64,000 bases of DNA from Ferdinandcohnia humi_A. Its GTDB lineage: Bacteria > Bacillota > Bacilli > Bacillales > Bacillaceae_L. The notes beneath the pieces were generated by a model. That model did no database searches. It was not told the origin of the DNA and saw nothing but the letters and a program-made list of their open reading frames with translations. Each line of letters opens with the position of its first letter. Positions within the stretch are counted from its first letter, which is position 1. Positions 34,430 through 43,178 of the stretch are shown piece after piece. Where the stretch lies: positions 1-64,000 of the forward strand of contig JBLKRX010000013.1 of NCBI GenBank assembly GCA_047608075.1, in the 5' to 3' direction. Both the position numbers and the translations under genes were made by a program.

Positions 34430-34720
34430 ATGTCACGGATTTCGATTGAGGAAGTGAAGCATGTGGCTAATTTGGCACGTTTGGCTGTAACAGAGGATGA
34501 AGCGAAGTTGTTCCAACAACAGTTAGATGCCATTATTACATTTGCGGAGCAACTAAACGAAGTTGATACTGAGAATGTAGAGCCTACTTCTCATGTTTTA
34601 AAAATGAAAAATGTGTTGCGTGAGGATGTTGCAACAAAGGGATTGCCTGTTGAAGAGGTAATTAAAAATGCACCAGATGTAAAGGATGGCCAGTTTCGAG
34701 TACCATCCATCATTGAATAA
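34430..34720 (+). CDS. gatC: Asp-tRNA(Asn)/Glu-tRNA(Gln) amidotransferase subunit GatC
   Basis: A 96-aa subunit that stabilises GatA-GatB in the transamidation pathway used instead of GlnRS. Motifs: VKHVANLARLAVTEDEA, LNEVDTENVEPTSHV and the C-terminal FRVPSIIE. ATG 34430 follows TGGAGGTGAAGGGAGT. gatA starts 14 nt downstream. Confidence 0.97.
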   Translation: MSRISIEEVKHVANLARLAVTEDEAKLFQQQLDAIITFAEQLNEVDTENVEPTSHVLKMKNVLREDVATKGLPVEEVIKNAPDVKDGQFRVPSIIE

Positions 34721-34734
34721 GGAGGGGAGTAGCT

Positions 34735-36192
34735 TTGTCACTTTTTGAACATACCGTATCGGAATTACATTCACTTTTACATAAAAAAAAGATTACCGTT
34801 ACAGACCTTGTTGATGAATCCTTCAAACGAATACATGAGGTAGAAAACAAGGTACAAGCTTTTTTAGCTACTGATGAAGAAAACGCGAGAAAATACGCAA
34901 AGCAACTTGATGAAGCAATTGGAAACAAGGACAAATATGGTTTGTTGTTTGGTCTCCCAATAGGGATTAAGGATAATATTGTTACAAAGGGACTTAAAAC
35001 AACAGCTGCGAGTAAGATTTTAGAGAATTTTGACCCTATCTATGATGCAACGGTTGTTCAGAAACTTAATAGTGCAGAGGTTGTCACAATCGGAAAGCTG
35101 AATATGGATGAATTCGCAATGGGATCTTCTACTGAAAACTCTGGTTACAAGCCTACAAAGAACCCATGGGACCTTGAACGAGTTCCAGGTGGATCAAGCG
35201 GTGGTTCTGCTGCAGCTGTAGCGGCAGGAGAAGTATTATTTTCTTTAGGATCTGATACAGGTGGATCAATCCGTCAGCCTGCAGCCTTTTGTGGAGTTGT
35301 TGGACTAAAGCCAACGTATGGACGAGTTTCACGTTTTGGCTTAATTGCATTCGCTTCTTCCTTAGATCAAATTGGACCGATTACTCGGACAGTTGAAGAT
35401 AATGCTTATTTATTACAAACCATTTCTGGGCTTGATGCAATGGATTCAACATCTGCAAATGTGGACGTTCCTGACTTTTTATCAGCCTTAACTGGTGATA
35501 TCAAAGGACTGAAGATTGCGGTTCCTAAGGAATACCTTGGTGAAGGGGTAAATGAAGAGGTCCGACAATCTGTATTAGAAGCTCTTAAGGTACTTGAAGG
35601 ACTAGGAGCTACATGGGACGAGGTATCACTCCCTCATTCGAAATATGCGCTAGCAACCTATTATCTTTTATCATCATCAGAGGCATCGGCTAACCTGGCT
35701 CGTTTTGATGGTGTCAGATATGGGTATCGAACAGATAATGCTGAAAATCTTCTAGAAATGTACAAGCAAACTAGAAGCGAAGGCTTTGGTGATGAGGTAA
35801 AACGCCGCATCATGCTAGGAACTTTTGCATTAAGCTCTGGCTATTATGATGCATATTATAAAAAGGCGCAAAGGGTTCGTACGTTAATAAAGAAGGACTT
35901 TGAGGATGTTTTTGAGAAATATGATGTTATCATCGGACCAACAACTCCTACCCCGGCCTTTAAAATAAATGAAAACATGAAAGACCCACTTACAATGTAT
36001 GCGAATGATATTTTGACGATCCCAGTAAACTTAGCGGGAGTTCCAGCAATTTCTGTTCCTTGTGGATTCTCTAATGGTTTACCACTTGGTCTTCAAATCA
36101 TTGGCAAGCATTTTGATGAAGGTACAATTTATCGGGTTGCTGATGTGTTTGAAAAAGCAACCAATCATCATAAAAAGAAACCACAATTGTAA
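34735..36192 (+). CDS. gatA: Glutamyl-tRNA(Gln) amidotransferase subunit A GatA
   Basis: A 485-aa amidase-signature enzyme releasing ammonia from glutamine. The Ser-cisSer-Lys triad is seen in LPIGIKDNI (Lys), VPGGSSGGSAAAVAAG and SDTGGSIRQPAAFCG. TTG start with GGAGGGGAG ~9 nt upstream. Operon gatCAB. Confidence 0.98.
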   Translation: MSLFEHTVSELHSLLHKKKITVTDLVDESFKRIHEVENKVQAFLATDEENARKYAKQLDEAIGNKDKYGLLFGLPIGIKDNIVTKGLKTTAASKILENFDPIYDATVVQKLNSAEVVTIGKLNMDEFAMGSSTENSGYKPTKNPWDLERVPGGSSGGSAAAVAAGEVLFSLGSDTGGSIRQPAAFCGVVGLKPTYGRVSRFGLIAFASSLDQIGPITRTVEDNAYLLQTISGLDAMDSTSANVDVPDFLSALTGDIKGLKIAVPKEYLGEGVNEEVRQSVLEALKVLEGLGATWDEVSLPHSKYALATYYLLSSSEASANLARFDGVRYGYRTDNAENLLEMYKQTRSEGFGDEVKRRIMLGTFALSSGYYDAYYKKAQRVRTLIKKDFEDVFEKYDVIIGPTTPTPAFKINENMKDPLTMYANDILTIPVNLAGVPAISVPCGFSNGLPLGLQIIGKHFDEGTIYRVADVFEKATNHHKKKPQL

Positions 36193-36205
36193 GGGGTGAT
36201 AATAG

Positions 36206-37636
36206 ATGAACTATGAAACAGTAATTGGACTTGAAGTTCATGTCGAGTTAAAAACAAAATCAAAGATTTTTTCAGGTACTCCGAATGAGTTTGGGGCGGC
36301 GCCAAATACGTTAACAAGTGTTGTCGAATTAGGGTATCCAGGTGTTCTTCCTGTTTTGAATCGCACAGCGGTGGAATATGCGATGAGAGCCGCGATGGCA
36401 TTGAATTGTGAAGTTGCAACAGATACAAAATTCGACAGAAAAAATTATTTTTATCCGGATAATCCGAAAGCTTATCAAATCTCGCAATTTGATAAACCTA
36501 TTGGTGAAAATGGCTGGATTGAAATTGAAGTAAATGGGGAAAAGAAACGAATTGGCATTACACGTCTACATTTAGAAGAAGACGCTGGTAAGCTAACCCA
36601 CTCAAATGAAGGATATTCTTTAGTAGATCTTAACCGCCAAGGCACGCCGCTGATTGAAATTGTTTCTGAACCTGATTTAAGGACTCCAGAGGAAGCATAT
36701 GCCTATTTAGAAAAATTGAAATCGATTATTCAGTATACAGGCGTTTCTGATTGTAAAATGGAGGAAGGCTCACTTCGATGTGATGCGAATATTTCCTTAC
36801 GACCAGTTGGACAAAAGGAATTCGGAACAAAGTCAGAATTGAAGAATTTAAACTCATTCGCGTTTGTGCAAAAAGGTCTAGAATATGAGCAAACAAGACA
36901 AGCCGAGGTTTTAAATGCTGGAGGGGTAATACAACAGGAGACTCGTCGCTATGATGAAGCAACAAAAACGACAATCCTCATGCGTGTCAAGGAAGGTTCA
37001 GATGACTACCGTTATTTCCCTGAACCAGATTTAGTTGAGCTATATATAGATGATGAATGGAAAGCTAGAGTAAGAGCGCAAATACCTGAGCTTCCAGACG
37101 CACGAAAGAAGAGATACATGGAGGAGCTTGGACTTCCTGCATATGATGCAGCAGTATTAACTGTTACGAAGGAAATGGCGGACTTTTTCGAGGAAACGGT
37201 TAAAAATAATGCGGATCCGAAACAAGCTTCGAACTGGATAATGGGTGAGGTTTCAGGTTACTTAAATGCTGAGCAGAAGGAATTACATGAAATTGCACTC
37301 ACTCCAGCTGGACTTGCAGGGATGATCAAGCTAATTGAAAATGGAACCATTTCCTCCAAAATTGCTAAAACCGTTTTTAAAGAACTAATTGAAAACGGTG
37401 GGGATGCAGAAACAGTTGTAAAGGAAAAAGGTCTTGTTCAAATTTCTGATGAAGGTGCATTAACGAAAATAATTATCGAGATACTTGACCAAAATCCACA
37501 ATCAATTGAAGATTTTAAAAGTGGAAAAGGGAAGGCAATTGGCTTCTTAGTGGGTCAGGTCATGAAGCAAACCAAAGGACAAGCAAACCCTCAAATGGTA
37601 AACAAAATTCTTGTTGAAGAAATGAATAAGAGGTAA
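36206..37636 (+). CDS. gatB: Asp/Glu-tRNA amidotransferase subunit B GatB
   Basis: A 476-aa kinase/tRNA-binding subunit that phosphorylates the misacylated Glu-tRNA(Gln) before amidation. Motifs: VIGLEVHVELKTKSKIFSG, YFYPDNPKAYQISQ, LHLEEDAGK and a C-terminal YqeY-like tail (GFLVGQVMKQTKGQANP). AAGGGGTGATAATAG precedes the ATG; a terminator follows. Confidence 0.98.
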   Translation: MNYETVIGLEVHVELKTKSKIFSGTPNEFGAAPNTLTSVVELGYPGVLPVLNRTAVEYAMRAAMALNCEVATDTKFDRKNYFYPDNPKAYQISQFDKPIGENGWIEIEVNGEKKRIGITRLHLEEDAGKLTHSNEGYSLVDLNRQGTPLIEIVSEPDLRTPEEAYAYLEKLKSIIQYTGVSDCKMEEGSLRCDANISLRPVGQKEFGTKSELKNLNSFAFVQKGLEYEQTRQAEVLNAGGVIQQETRRYDEATKTTILMRVKEGSDDYRYFPEPDLVELYIDDEWKARVRAQIPELPDARKKRYMEELGLPAYDAAVLTVTKEMADFFEETVKNNADPKQASNWIMGEVSGYLNAEQKELHEIALTPAGLAGMIKLIENGTISSKIAKTVFKELIENGGDAETVVKEKGLVQISDEGALTKIIIEILDQNPQSIEDFKSGKGKAIGFLVGQVMKQTKGQANPQMVNKILVEEMNKR

Positions 37637-37642
37637 GTAACA

Positions 37643-37675
37643 GAAGACCTACTGATAGTGAAATCAGTAGGTCTA
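37643..37675 (+). terminator. Terminator of gatCAB
   Basis: AGACCTACTGA pairs with TCAGTAGGTCT around TAGTGAAA, followed by ATTTTAT. Confidence 0.82.
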
Positions 37676-37721
37676 TTTTATGACTAATCATTGTTGGAGT
37701 TCTGGCAACTCAACATTCCAC

Positions 37722-38087
37722 TTAAGTCAATGGACTTAAGTGCTCGTGAATAAGTTTCCATTCATTATTTACCTTTTTCATAACATTGGTGGCCTTTCCT
37801 TTGCCGCTAACAAGTTTCCCTTCGTAATAGCCTTCCCAATGATAGGTGTATAAACAAACAGCTGAATGTTCCTCGTTGACAATCCATTCTACATCCGAGA
37901 TGGAGTACACCTCATCCTTTATCAAATTCCATGTATTTTCAAAATAAGCTTGAATGCTTTCTATATTCTTATACTCATTTTTTGTAAACCAATAGATAGC
38001 ATCAGTTGCTACAAAACTAGCAACATTTGAAAAGTCGTGCGAATTTGTTGCACGTATGTAACCCTCTAAGAATTCTGAAATGTTCAT
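37722..38087 (-). CDS. NTF2-like (SnoaL/DUF4440-type) protein
   Basis: A 121-aa cone-shaped NTF2-like fold protein: N-terminal helix FLEGYIRATNSHDF, DAIYWF, IQAYFENTW, then strands ending in NNEWKLIHEHLS. Such proteins bind small ligands or act as enzymes; no specific role can be given. Start ATG 38087 with GAGGAG upstream. It is divergent from the ECF sigma operon. Confidence 0.82.
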   Translation of the reverse strand: MNISEFLEGYIRATNSHDFSNVASFVATDAIYWFTKNEYKNIESIQAYFENTWNLIKDEVYSISDVEWIVNEEHSAVCLYTYHWEGYYEGKLVSGKGKATNVMKKVNNEWKLIHEHLSPLT

Positions 38088-38212
38088 ATAAAGGCTCCTC
38101 TCAATTAAACTAAAAAAAGACTGAATAGTCTATTATTTTATTATAGATTAATTACCAAAAATTCTCAACATATTTAGATAGCAATCATTTTTTTAATATT
38201 TTTCAGAAAAAG

Positions 38213-38240
38213 TGTAGGGTATAGTTAGAGTATGTTCGTC
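38213..38240 (+). promoter_or_regulatory. Possible ECF-type autoregulated promoter
   Basis: TGTAGG at 38213 and CGTC at 38237 with an ~18-bp spacer, upstream of the sigma gene. CGTC is the -10 type used by several Bacillus ECF sigma factors, but the -35 lacks the usual AAC, so this is tentative. Confidence 0.35.
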
Positions 38241-38287
38241 TAATAGTGTAGATAGAGAGAAAGGGGGGGAGCAAAATTCAAGATGAG

Positions 38288-38818
38288 TTGTTAATCGAGA
38301 AGGCGAAAGCAGGCGATGAACAGGCGTTTCGCTTACTCGTAGAAAGATACAAAAATGCATTATTCAAGGCAATCTATCCAATACTCAGGCATGAAAAGGA
38401 CGCTGAAGATGCAACTCAGGAAGTATTTCTCAAAATCTATTATGCTCTCCCCCAATATAATTCGCAGGGATTAAAAACATGGATGACACGAATTGCGATT
38501 AATCATGCAATCGATAGTAAAAGAAAAAAGCAGCGTCAACAAGAAACCGTGTATGAACCAGAAGAGCTAACATTACACTCTGCCTCCCGGGATCAAGTAA
38601 TTGTTCCACTATTACAAAAGGAGCAGAGAGAGTTAGTTAAAAGTAGGTTAGAAGAAATGCCGTCTAATTATCGAGACGTGATTCAAGCCTATTACATATC
38701 CGAAAAAAGCTATAAACAAATAGCTGAAGAACTAGAGGTTGAGGTAAAGACAGTTGAAACAAAGCTATATCGTGCAAGAAGCTGGATGAAAAAACATTGG
38801 AGGGAGGATGATTTTTAA
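38288..38818 (+). CDS. ECF RNA polymerase sigma factor
   Basis: A ~176-aa sigma-70 family factor with region 2 (GDEQAFRLLVERYKN, DAEDATQEVFLKIY) and region 4 HTH (YRDVIQAYYISEKSYKQIAEEL, VKTVETKLYRARSWM). The GGGGGGAG site at 38262-38270 is too far from TTG 38288; an in-frame ATT at 38276 (giving I/M-QDELLIEKA) is better spaced, so a rare ATT start is possible. Heads a four-gene operon with its anti-sigma. It resembles the SigW/YlaC type; the exact group is unknown. Confidence 0.92.
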   Translation: MLIEKAKAGDEQAFRLLVERYKNALFKAIYPILRHEKDAEDATQEVFLKIYYALPQYNSQGLKTWMTRIAINHAIDSKRKKQRQQETVYEPEELTLHSASRDQVIVPLLQKEQRELVKSRLEEMPSNYRDVIQAYYISEKSYKQIAEELEVEVKTVETKLYRARSWMKKHWREDDF

Positions 38819-39258
38819 TGATGCACTTCAGTAGCAAGGAATGGGAATTGTATGTAAACGATAAGTTAATTGAATCTAAGCGGGAAGAGCTCGAAAATCA
38901 TTTGTTATCCTGCGATCAATGTTTAGAAATATATATGAAGGTGATCAATACTCAACTAGAAGATTTACCTGATATTCAAAACAATAGTTTCACAGAAGAA
39001 ACAATTACAAAGCTGCCTCCCAAAAAACAGAAACGGAAGAATTCGTTTTTACAGAGTCCGATCTTTCATTACGGAGTCGCTGCAGTTATTACCTTTACTC
39101 TTATGACATCAGGATTCTTCCAAAGTATTTCAGGTATTGTTACCACGGTTGAGGCATCTAGTATGACAAAACAAGAAAAGTCTGTATCACATAATTTAAT
39201 GGAAAAAGCATTATCCATTTTTGACATGATGGATGATAAACAAAAGGAGGCTAACTAA
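38818..39258 (+). CDS. Zinc-finger anti-sigma factor
   Basis: A 146-aa protein overlapping the sigma gene by 1 nt. The N-terminal ZAS motif is ENHLLSCDQC (His-x3-Cys-x2-Cys), followed by a linker, one transmembrane helix (residues ~82-100, YGVAAVITFTLMTSGFF) and a short extracellular tail. It should hold the sigma factor at the membrane until a stress signal arrives. ATG 38818 is followed by a second ATG; GGGAGGATG lies upstream. Confidence 0.9.
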   Translation: MMHFSSKEWELYVNDKLIESKREELENHLLSCDQCLEIYMKVINTQLEDLPDIQNNSFTEETITKLPPKKQKRKNSFLQSPIFHYGVAAVITFTLMTSGFFQSISGIVTTVEASSMTKQEKSVSHNLMEKALSIFDMMDDKQKEAN

Positions 39259-40353
39259 ATGAACAACAAAAATCCATTACTTGCATTTTTTCTCTCATTC
39301 ATAGCGGGTTTTGGCCATTTCTATTTAAATCGCAAATTTCGAGGGTTCATATATAGCGTAGGAACGATTGGTCCAGTAGCTTTTGGTTTCTTAGTCTGGG
39401 TAACCTCCTATGACGATGAAATAATGCTTTTAGGACTTATTACAGCAGTACTTGTTACATTTATTAGTATATTTGATATGGTAATCTACCTTTTAAAAGG
39501 GCAAGGCTTTTCGAAGCAAGTAGAAATAAATCAAGAGGGACAACAAGTAGCCGTTAAATCTGACGAATCGGAACGATTTAATACGATTTTACTTTCCTTC
39601 ATACCCGGATTGGGACACTTCCAGCTTGGATTAACCAATAGAGGCTTAACCTTTTTAACTGGATTTTTTGGACTTGGAACGATGGTCGTCTTTATAGCAG
39701 CATTTACAAATCAAGGAGCATTTATGGTATTTCTTGGTATCCTACCTATTCTATGGGTCTATAGCATGTTTGATGTAATCCAACAGGTCAATAAAAAACA
39801 ACGTGGTGAAGAGTTAATTGATAAGACAATATTAGAGGACTTCGAAGAAACACGTAGTGAGCAGGGGAGAAAAAGTAAAACCCTTGCTACAGTTTTATCA
39901 ATGTTTCCTGGCGCGGGTCATATGTATCTCGGTCTGCAAAAGCGCGGTCTCCAATTGATGGTAGCCTTTTTATTTGCAATATATATTTTAGATATTTTGA
40001 GACTTTCACTATTTCTTTTTCTTATCCCTATCATTTGGTTTTATAGCTTTTTCGATGCCTTACAAAAGGTGTCAAAGCACGGGGAAGAAGATCTCGAGGA
40101 TATCCCAGTGGTATCCTATTTAGTAAATCATCAAAAGTGGTTCGGAATTGGATTAATTGCACTAGGTCTTTACTATATGTTTGATAGCATTGTGGTTCCG
40201 GCACTAGGACCAATCCTTGAATATGAACTCGGATTGGATATCCAGTACCTATACTACAACTATTTCCAAGGAACGATTATTTGTATCCTGCTTATCGGCG
40301 GAGGTTTAAAGCTTATCTTTGGAAGTAAAACCCGAAAGGAGAGTGCACAATGA
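39259..40353 (+). CDS. Polytopic membrane protein with three TM2-like repeats
   Basis: A 364-aa protein containing three copies of a glycine-rich hairpin: SFIAGFGHFYLNRKFRGF, SFIPGLGHFQLGLTNRGL and SMFPGAGHMYLGLQKRGL, each opening a 2-3 helix membrane module of ~100 residues. A final pair of helices ends the protein. TM2-type modules occur in envelope proteins of unknown role. It directly follows the anti-sigma gene and overlaps the next gene by 4 nt, so it is probably part of the sigma response. Confidence 0.85.
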   Translation: MNNKNPLLAFFLSFIAGFGHFYLNRKFRGFIYSVGTIGPVAFGFLVWVTSYDDEIMLLGLITAVLVTFISIFDMVIYLLKGQGFSKQVEINQEGQQVAVKSDESERFNTILLSFIPGLGHFQLGLTNRGLTFLTGFFGLGTMVVFIAAFTNQGAFMVFLGILPILWVYSMFDVIQQVNKKQRGEELIDKTILEDFEETRSEQGRKSKTLATVLSMFPGAGHMYLGLQKRGLQLMVAFLFAIYILDILRLSLFLFLIPIIWFYSFFDALQKVSKHGEEDLEDIPVVSYLVNHQKWFGIGLIALGLYYMFDSIVVPALGPILEYELGLDIQYLYYNYFQGTIICILLIGGGLKLIFGSKTRKESAQ

Positions 40354-41303
40354 GAAAATGGCGTGTTGGATCAGTTTCGATGGGTTTATCTCTTATCCTA
40401 CTAGGCGTCCTGTTGTTTGTTTCGCAACTTAGTGGAACCCAAATGATTGAGCCACTGCTCGTGTGGTGGCCACTCATTCTGATTGTGTTAGGTATAGAAA
40501 TTGTCGTATACCTATTTCTATCAAAGCAGGAACAGCCAATTGTAAAATATGATTTTTTAAGTATTCTATTTGTTGGGATTATCGGAATGATTGGGATTGG
40601 ATTTACTTTATTATCCTCTATTGGACTGGTAGATGAGGTCCAGTCCATGATTGGAGCTGAACATCAGACATTGAATTTACCGGAGGTTGAGGAGAAAATT
40701 TCAAACAACATTTCAAGAATTGTCCTTGAGACGAGTAGCTCGACAAGTAAAATAGAGGCCACAGAAGAGAATGAACTTCATATTTTTGGTACGTACCGTG
40801 CAACGGTTCTTCCAAAGGCAGATCCTATTCTTTCGAAAAAAGAAGATTATGTGTTCACAAAGGTAATAGGCGATACAATGTATATCACAGTGAAAGATCC
40901 TTCTACTAAATCGGGTCCATTTTCAACTTATACAACCATCGAGCCGACGATTGTTGTACCAAATTATATACGCCTAGAAGTGAGAGGAAACCAAAACAAC
41001 ATTACGCTGTACCCGGGTTCTCTTGAAAATCATTGGAATGTGGATGGGGTTGCGTTTGTTAGTGTTCATGTTAGTAAAGAAAATGACCTATTGCTTTCGG
41101 CAATCTCGAGAAATGAATTAGCGAATGGTAATGTAACCTGGGATGAAATCACTACTACCGAAAAGGGAGGAGTTGATGAGGTGTATGAAGAGGAGAGCCA
41201 TGATTTGCTGTATAATGGAAAGTTAAAGCTAGGTGACGGAACCTACCAGCTTTCCATTTTTAATAGTGATCTTGTGTCTGTAAATCTAGTAGAAAAAATG
41301 TAG
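40350..41303 (+). CDS. Membrane protein with LiaI/LiaF-like N-terminus
   Basis: A 317-aa protein. Residues ~8-95 form about four helices of the LiaI/DUF5668 type (SLILLGVLLFVSQLSG, WWPLILIVLGIEIVVY). The remainder is a beta-rich extracytoplasmic region (EPTIVVPNYIRLEVRGNQNN) like adhesin or LiaF-type domains. ATGA coupling to the upstream gene. Likely an envelope-stress component of the ECF operon. Confidence 0.82.
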   Translation: MRKWRVGSVSMGLSLILLGVLLFVSQLSGTQMIEPLLVWWPLILIVLGIEIVVYLFLSKQEQPIVKYDFLSILFVGIIGMIGIGFTLLSSIGLVDEVQSMIGAEHQTLNLPEVEEKISNNISRIVLETSSSTSKIEATEENELHIFGTYRATVLPKADPILSKKEDYVFTKVIGDTMYITVKDPSTKSGPFSTYTTIEPTIVVPNYIRLEVRGNQNNITLYPGSLENHWNVDGVAFVSVHVSKENDLLLSAISRNELANGNVTWDEITTTEKGGVDEVYEEESHDLLYNGKLKLGDGTYQLSIFNSDLVSVNLVEKM

Positions 41304-41324
41304 ATTAGGTGGAGAGGAATAAAT

Positions 41325-41867
41325 ATGTTTTCATATAAAGTCAATGATGAAATCTCCATAGAGCTTTTACAACAACATGATAAAGAAGAATTATATCAAT
41401 TAATTGATTCAAATCGAGAATATCTTCGGAAATGGTTATTATGGGTGGATAAGCGGAAATCACCTGATGATTTTACGTCAATTATACCGATATGGCTACA
41501 TAATTACGCCGAAAATAATGGATTTGATGTTGGTGTCAAATATAACGGTAAGCTTGTAGGTATGATCGGCTTACACTATATTGATTGGAAAAATAGAGCG
41601 ACGAGTATTGGGTATTTTTTATCGGAGGATGCTCAGGGAAAAGGAATCATTACAAAATGTATTGAAGCTTTATTACCATACCTTTTTATAAAATTAAAGC
41701 TAAATCGAGTTGAGATACAAGTTGCTGCAGGAAATGAAAAAAGTAGAGCAATTCCAGCAAGATTAGGGTTTACGAATGAGTGTGTAAAAAGAGACGGACA
41801 ATGGTTGTACGATCACTATGAAGATTTGATCACATATAGTCTACTTGCATCTGAGTGGGAGAAATAA
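41325..41867 (+). CDS. RimJ/RimL-type GNAT acetyltransferase
   Basis: A 180-aa GNAT protein: WLLWVDKRKSPDDF, GMIGLHYIDWKNRATSIGYFL, acetyl-CoA loop LSEDAQGKGIITKCIEAL and LGFTNECVKRDGQW. This is the RimL/YdaF group, some of which acetylate ribosomal proteins or small amines. It starts 21 nt after the ECF operon and may be cotranscribed. GGTGGAGAGG precedes the ATG. Confidence 0.87.
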   Translation: MFSYKVNDEISIELLQQHDKEELYQLIDSNREYLRKWLLWVDKRKSPDDFTSIIPIWLHNYAENNGFDVGVKYNGKLVGMIGLHYIDWKNRATSIGYFLSEDAQGKGIITKCIEALLPYLFIKLKLNRVEIQVAAGNEKSRAIPARLGFTNECVKRDGQWLYDHYEDLITYSLLASEWEK

Positions 41868-41872
41868 AAATA

Positions 41873-41950
41873 TAAACGCTTGGTTTTGAACAACACCAAT
41901 TGTTGGACATACTAATAGTGGAGTTGCTTTCGGTTTCAAGCGTTTTTGGG
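41873..41950 (+). terminator. Possible long-loop terminator
   Basis: AAACGCTTG at 41874 and CAAGCGTTTTT at 41937 are complementary and T-tailed, but the loop exceeds 50 nt. Weaker internal pairings exist. Confidence 0.45.
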
Positions 41951-42179
41951 TGTGTAAAAAAGTCTGTCATTTCTTATTTGATTCAAAAAATGCTATTTAT
42001 AAATGGTACGAAATCCAGTAGAATAACACTATTTGCATATGAAATGAATATAGTAATAATAGAAGTGAATTTCAAAAAAATGGATATTTTTACTAGTTTT
42101 AAATTTGAATAAATCATTTGGATAAGCTATGATGTTAAATGATGGAATAAGTAATATTATCTAACTTAGGATGATGGTT

Positions 42180-43094
42180 ATGAAAAGAGCAAGAATTATA
42201 TATAATCCTACCTCTGGAAGAGAGCTTTTTAAAAGACATCTCCCTGAGGTTTTAATGAGACTTGAGGAAGCTGGCTATGAAACATCATGCCATGCAACTA
42301 CCGGTGCAGGTGATGCGACAAATGCAGCTCGTATTGCTGTTGCAAGACGCTATGATCTTGTTATCGCAGCTGGCGGGGATGGAACAATCAATGAAGTAGT
42401 CAACGGACTGGCAGAACAAGAGTATCGTCCAACGCTTGGAATTATTCCTGTTGGAACTACAAATGATTTCGCACGTGCAATAGGAGTTCCGCGTAATATT
42501 GAAGGAGCTTGTGATGTAATCGTTGAAGGTGTCTCTGTTCCAATTGACATTGGTCGTGTTAATGATAAATACTTTATTAATATTGCTGGTGGTGGACGCT
42601 TAACAGAGCTAACCTATGAGGTGCCAAGTAAGCTGAAAACCATGCTTGGACAGTTGGCATATTACTTAAAAGGGATGGAGATGTTACCGTCAATTCGTCC
42701 AACAGAGGTAAGTATAGAATACGATGGGAAATTGTTTGAAGGGGAAGTCATGTTATTTCTCGTGTCATTAACAAATTCAGTTGGTGGCTTTGAAAAGTTG
42801 GCTCCAGATTCATCGTTAAACGATGGTTTGTTTGATTTACTGATTTTAAAGAAGGCAAATTTAGCTGATTTTATTAAGGTTGCTACTATGGCTATACGAG
42901 GGGAACATATTAATGACCCTCATGTACTGTACACAAAGGCGAACCGTATTAAAGTAAATCCTAGTGAAAAGATGCAGCTTAATCTTGATGGAGAATATGG
43001 TGGGTTACTGCCTGGTGAATTTGTAAACCTATATAAGCATATTAATGTCCTTGTTTCGAAGGAAAAAGCAGAGAAAATGGACGAACAACAATAA
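42180..43094 (+). CDS. dgkB: Diacylglycerol kinase DgkB (YerQ)
   Basis: A 304-aa soluble lipid kinase returning diacylglycerol from lipoteichoic acid synthesis to phosphatidic acid. It begins MKRARIIYNPTSGRE, with the DAGK motif IAAGGDGTINEVVNGL, GTTNDFARAIG and C-terminal MQLNLDGEYGG. It tracks B. subtilis DgkB over the whole length. ATG 42180 is chosen by that alignment; ATG 42171 is in frame upstream. Confidence 0.96.
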   Translation: MKRARIIYNPTSGRELFKRHLPEVLMRLEEAGYETSCHATTGAGDATNAARIAVARRYDLVIAAGGDGTINEVVNGLAEQEYRPTLGIIPVGTTNDFARAIGVPRNIEGACDVIVEGVSVPIDIGRVNDKYFINIAGGGRLTELTYEVPSKLKTMLGQLAYYLKGMEMLPSIRPTEVSIEYDGKLFEGEVMLFLVSLTNSVGGFEKLAPDSSLNDGLFDLLILKKANLADFIKVATMAIRGEHINDPHVLYTKANRIKVNPSEKMQLNLDGEYGGLLPGEFVNLYKHINVLVSKEKAEKMDEQQ

Positions 43095-43119
43095 ATCTGG
43101 CGTATGCCAGATTTTTTTG
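43094..43119 (+). terminator. Terminator of dgkB
   Basis: AAATCTGGC pairs with GCCAGATTT around GTAT, followed by a T-run. Confidence 0.9.
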
Positions 43120-43178
43120 TAAGGTAATTATAAAGATGTATTTCTTTGCGAGTAAAGATACGATTTGGGGGAATTAGG

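Noticed and set aside
41900..42112. 70-aa ORF between a GNAT gene and dgkB
   Set aside because: No ribosome site, and it begins within a likely terminator.
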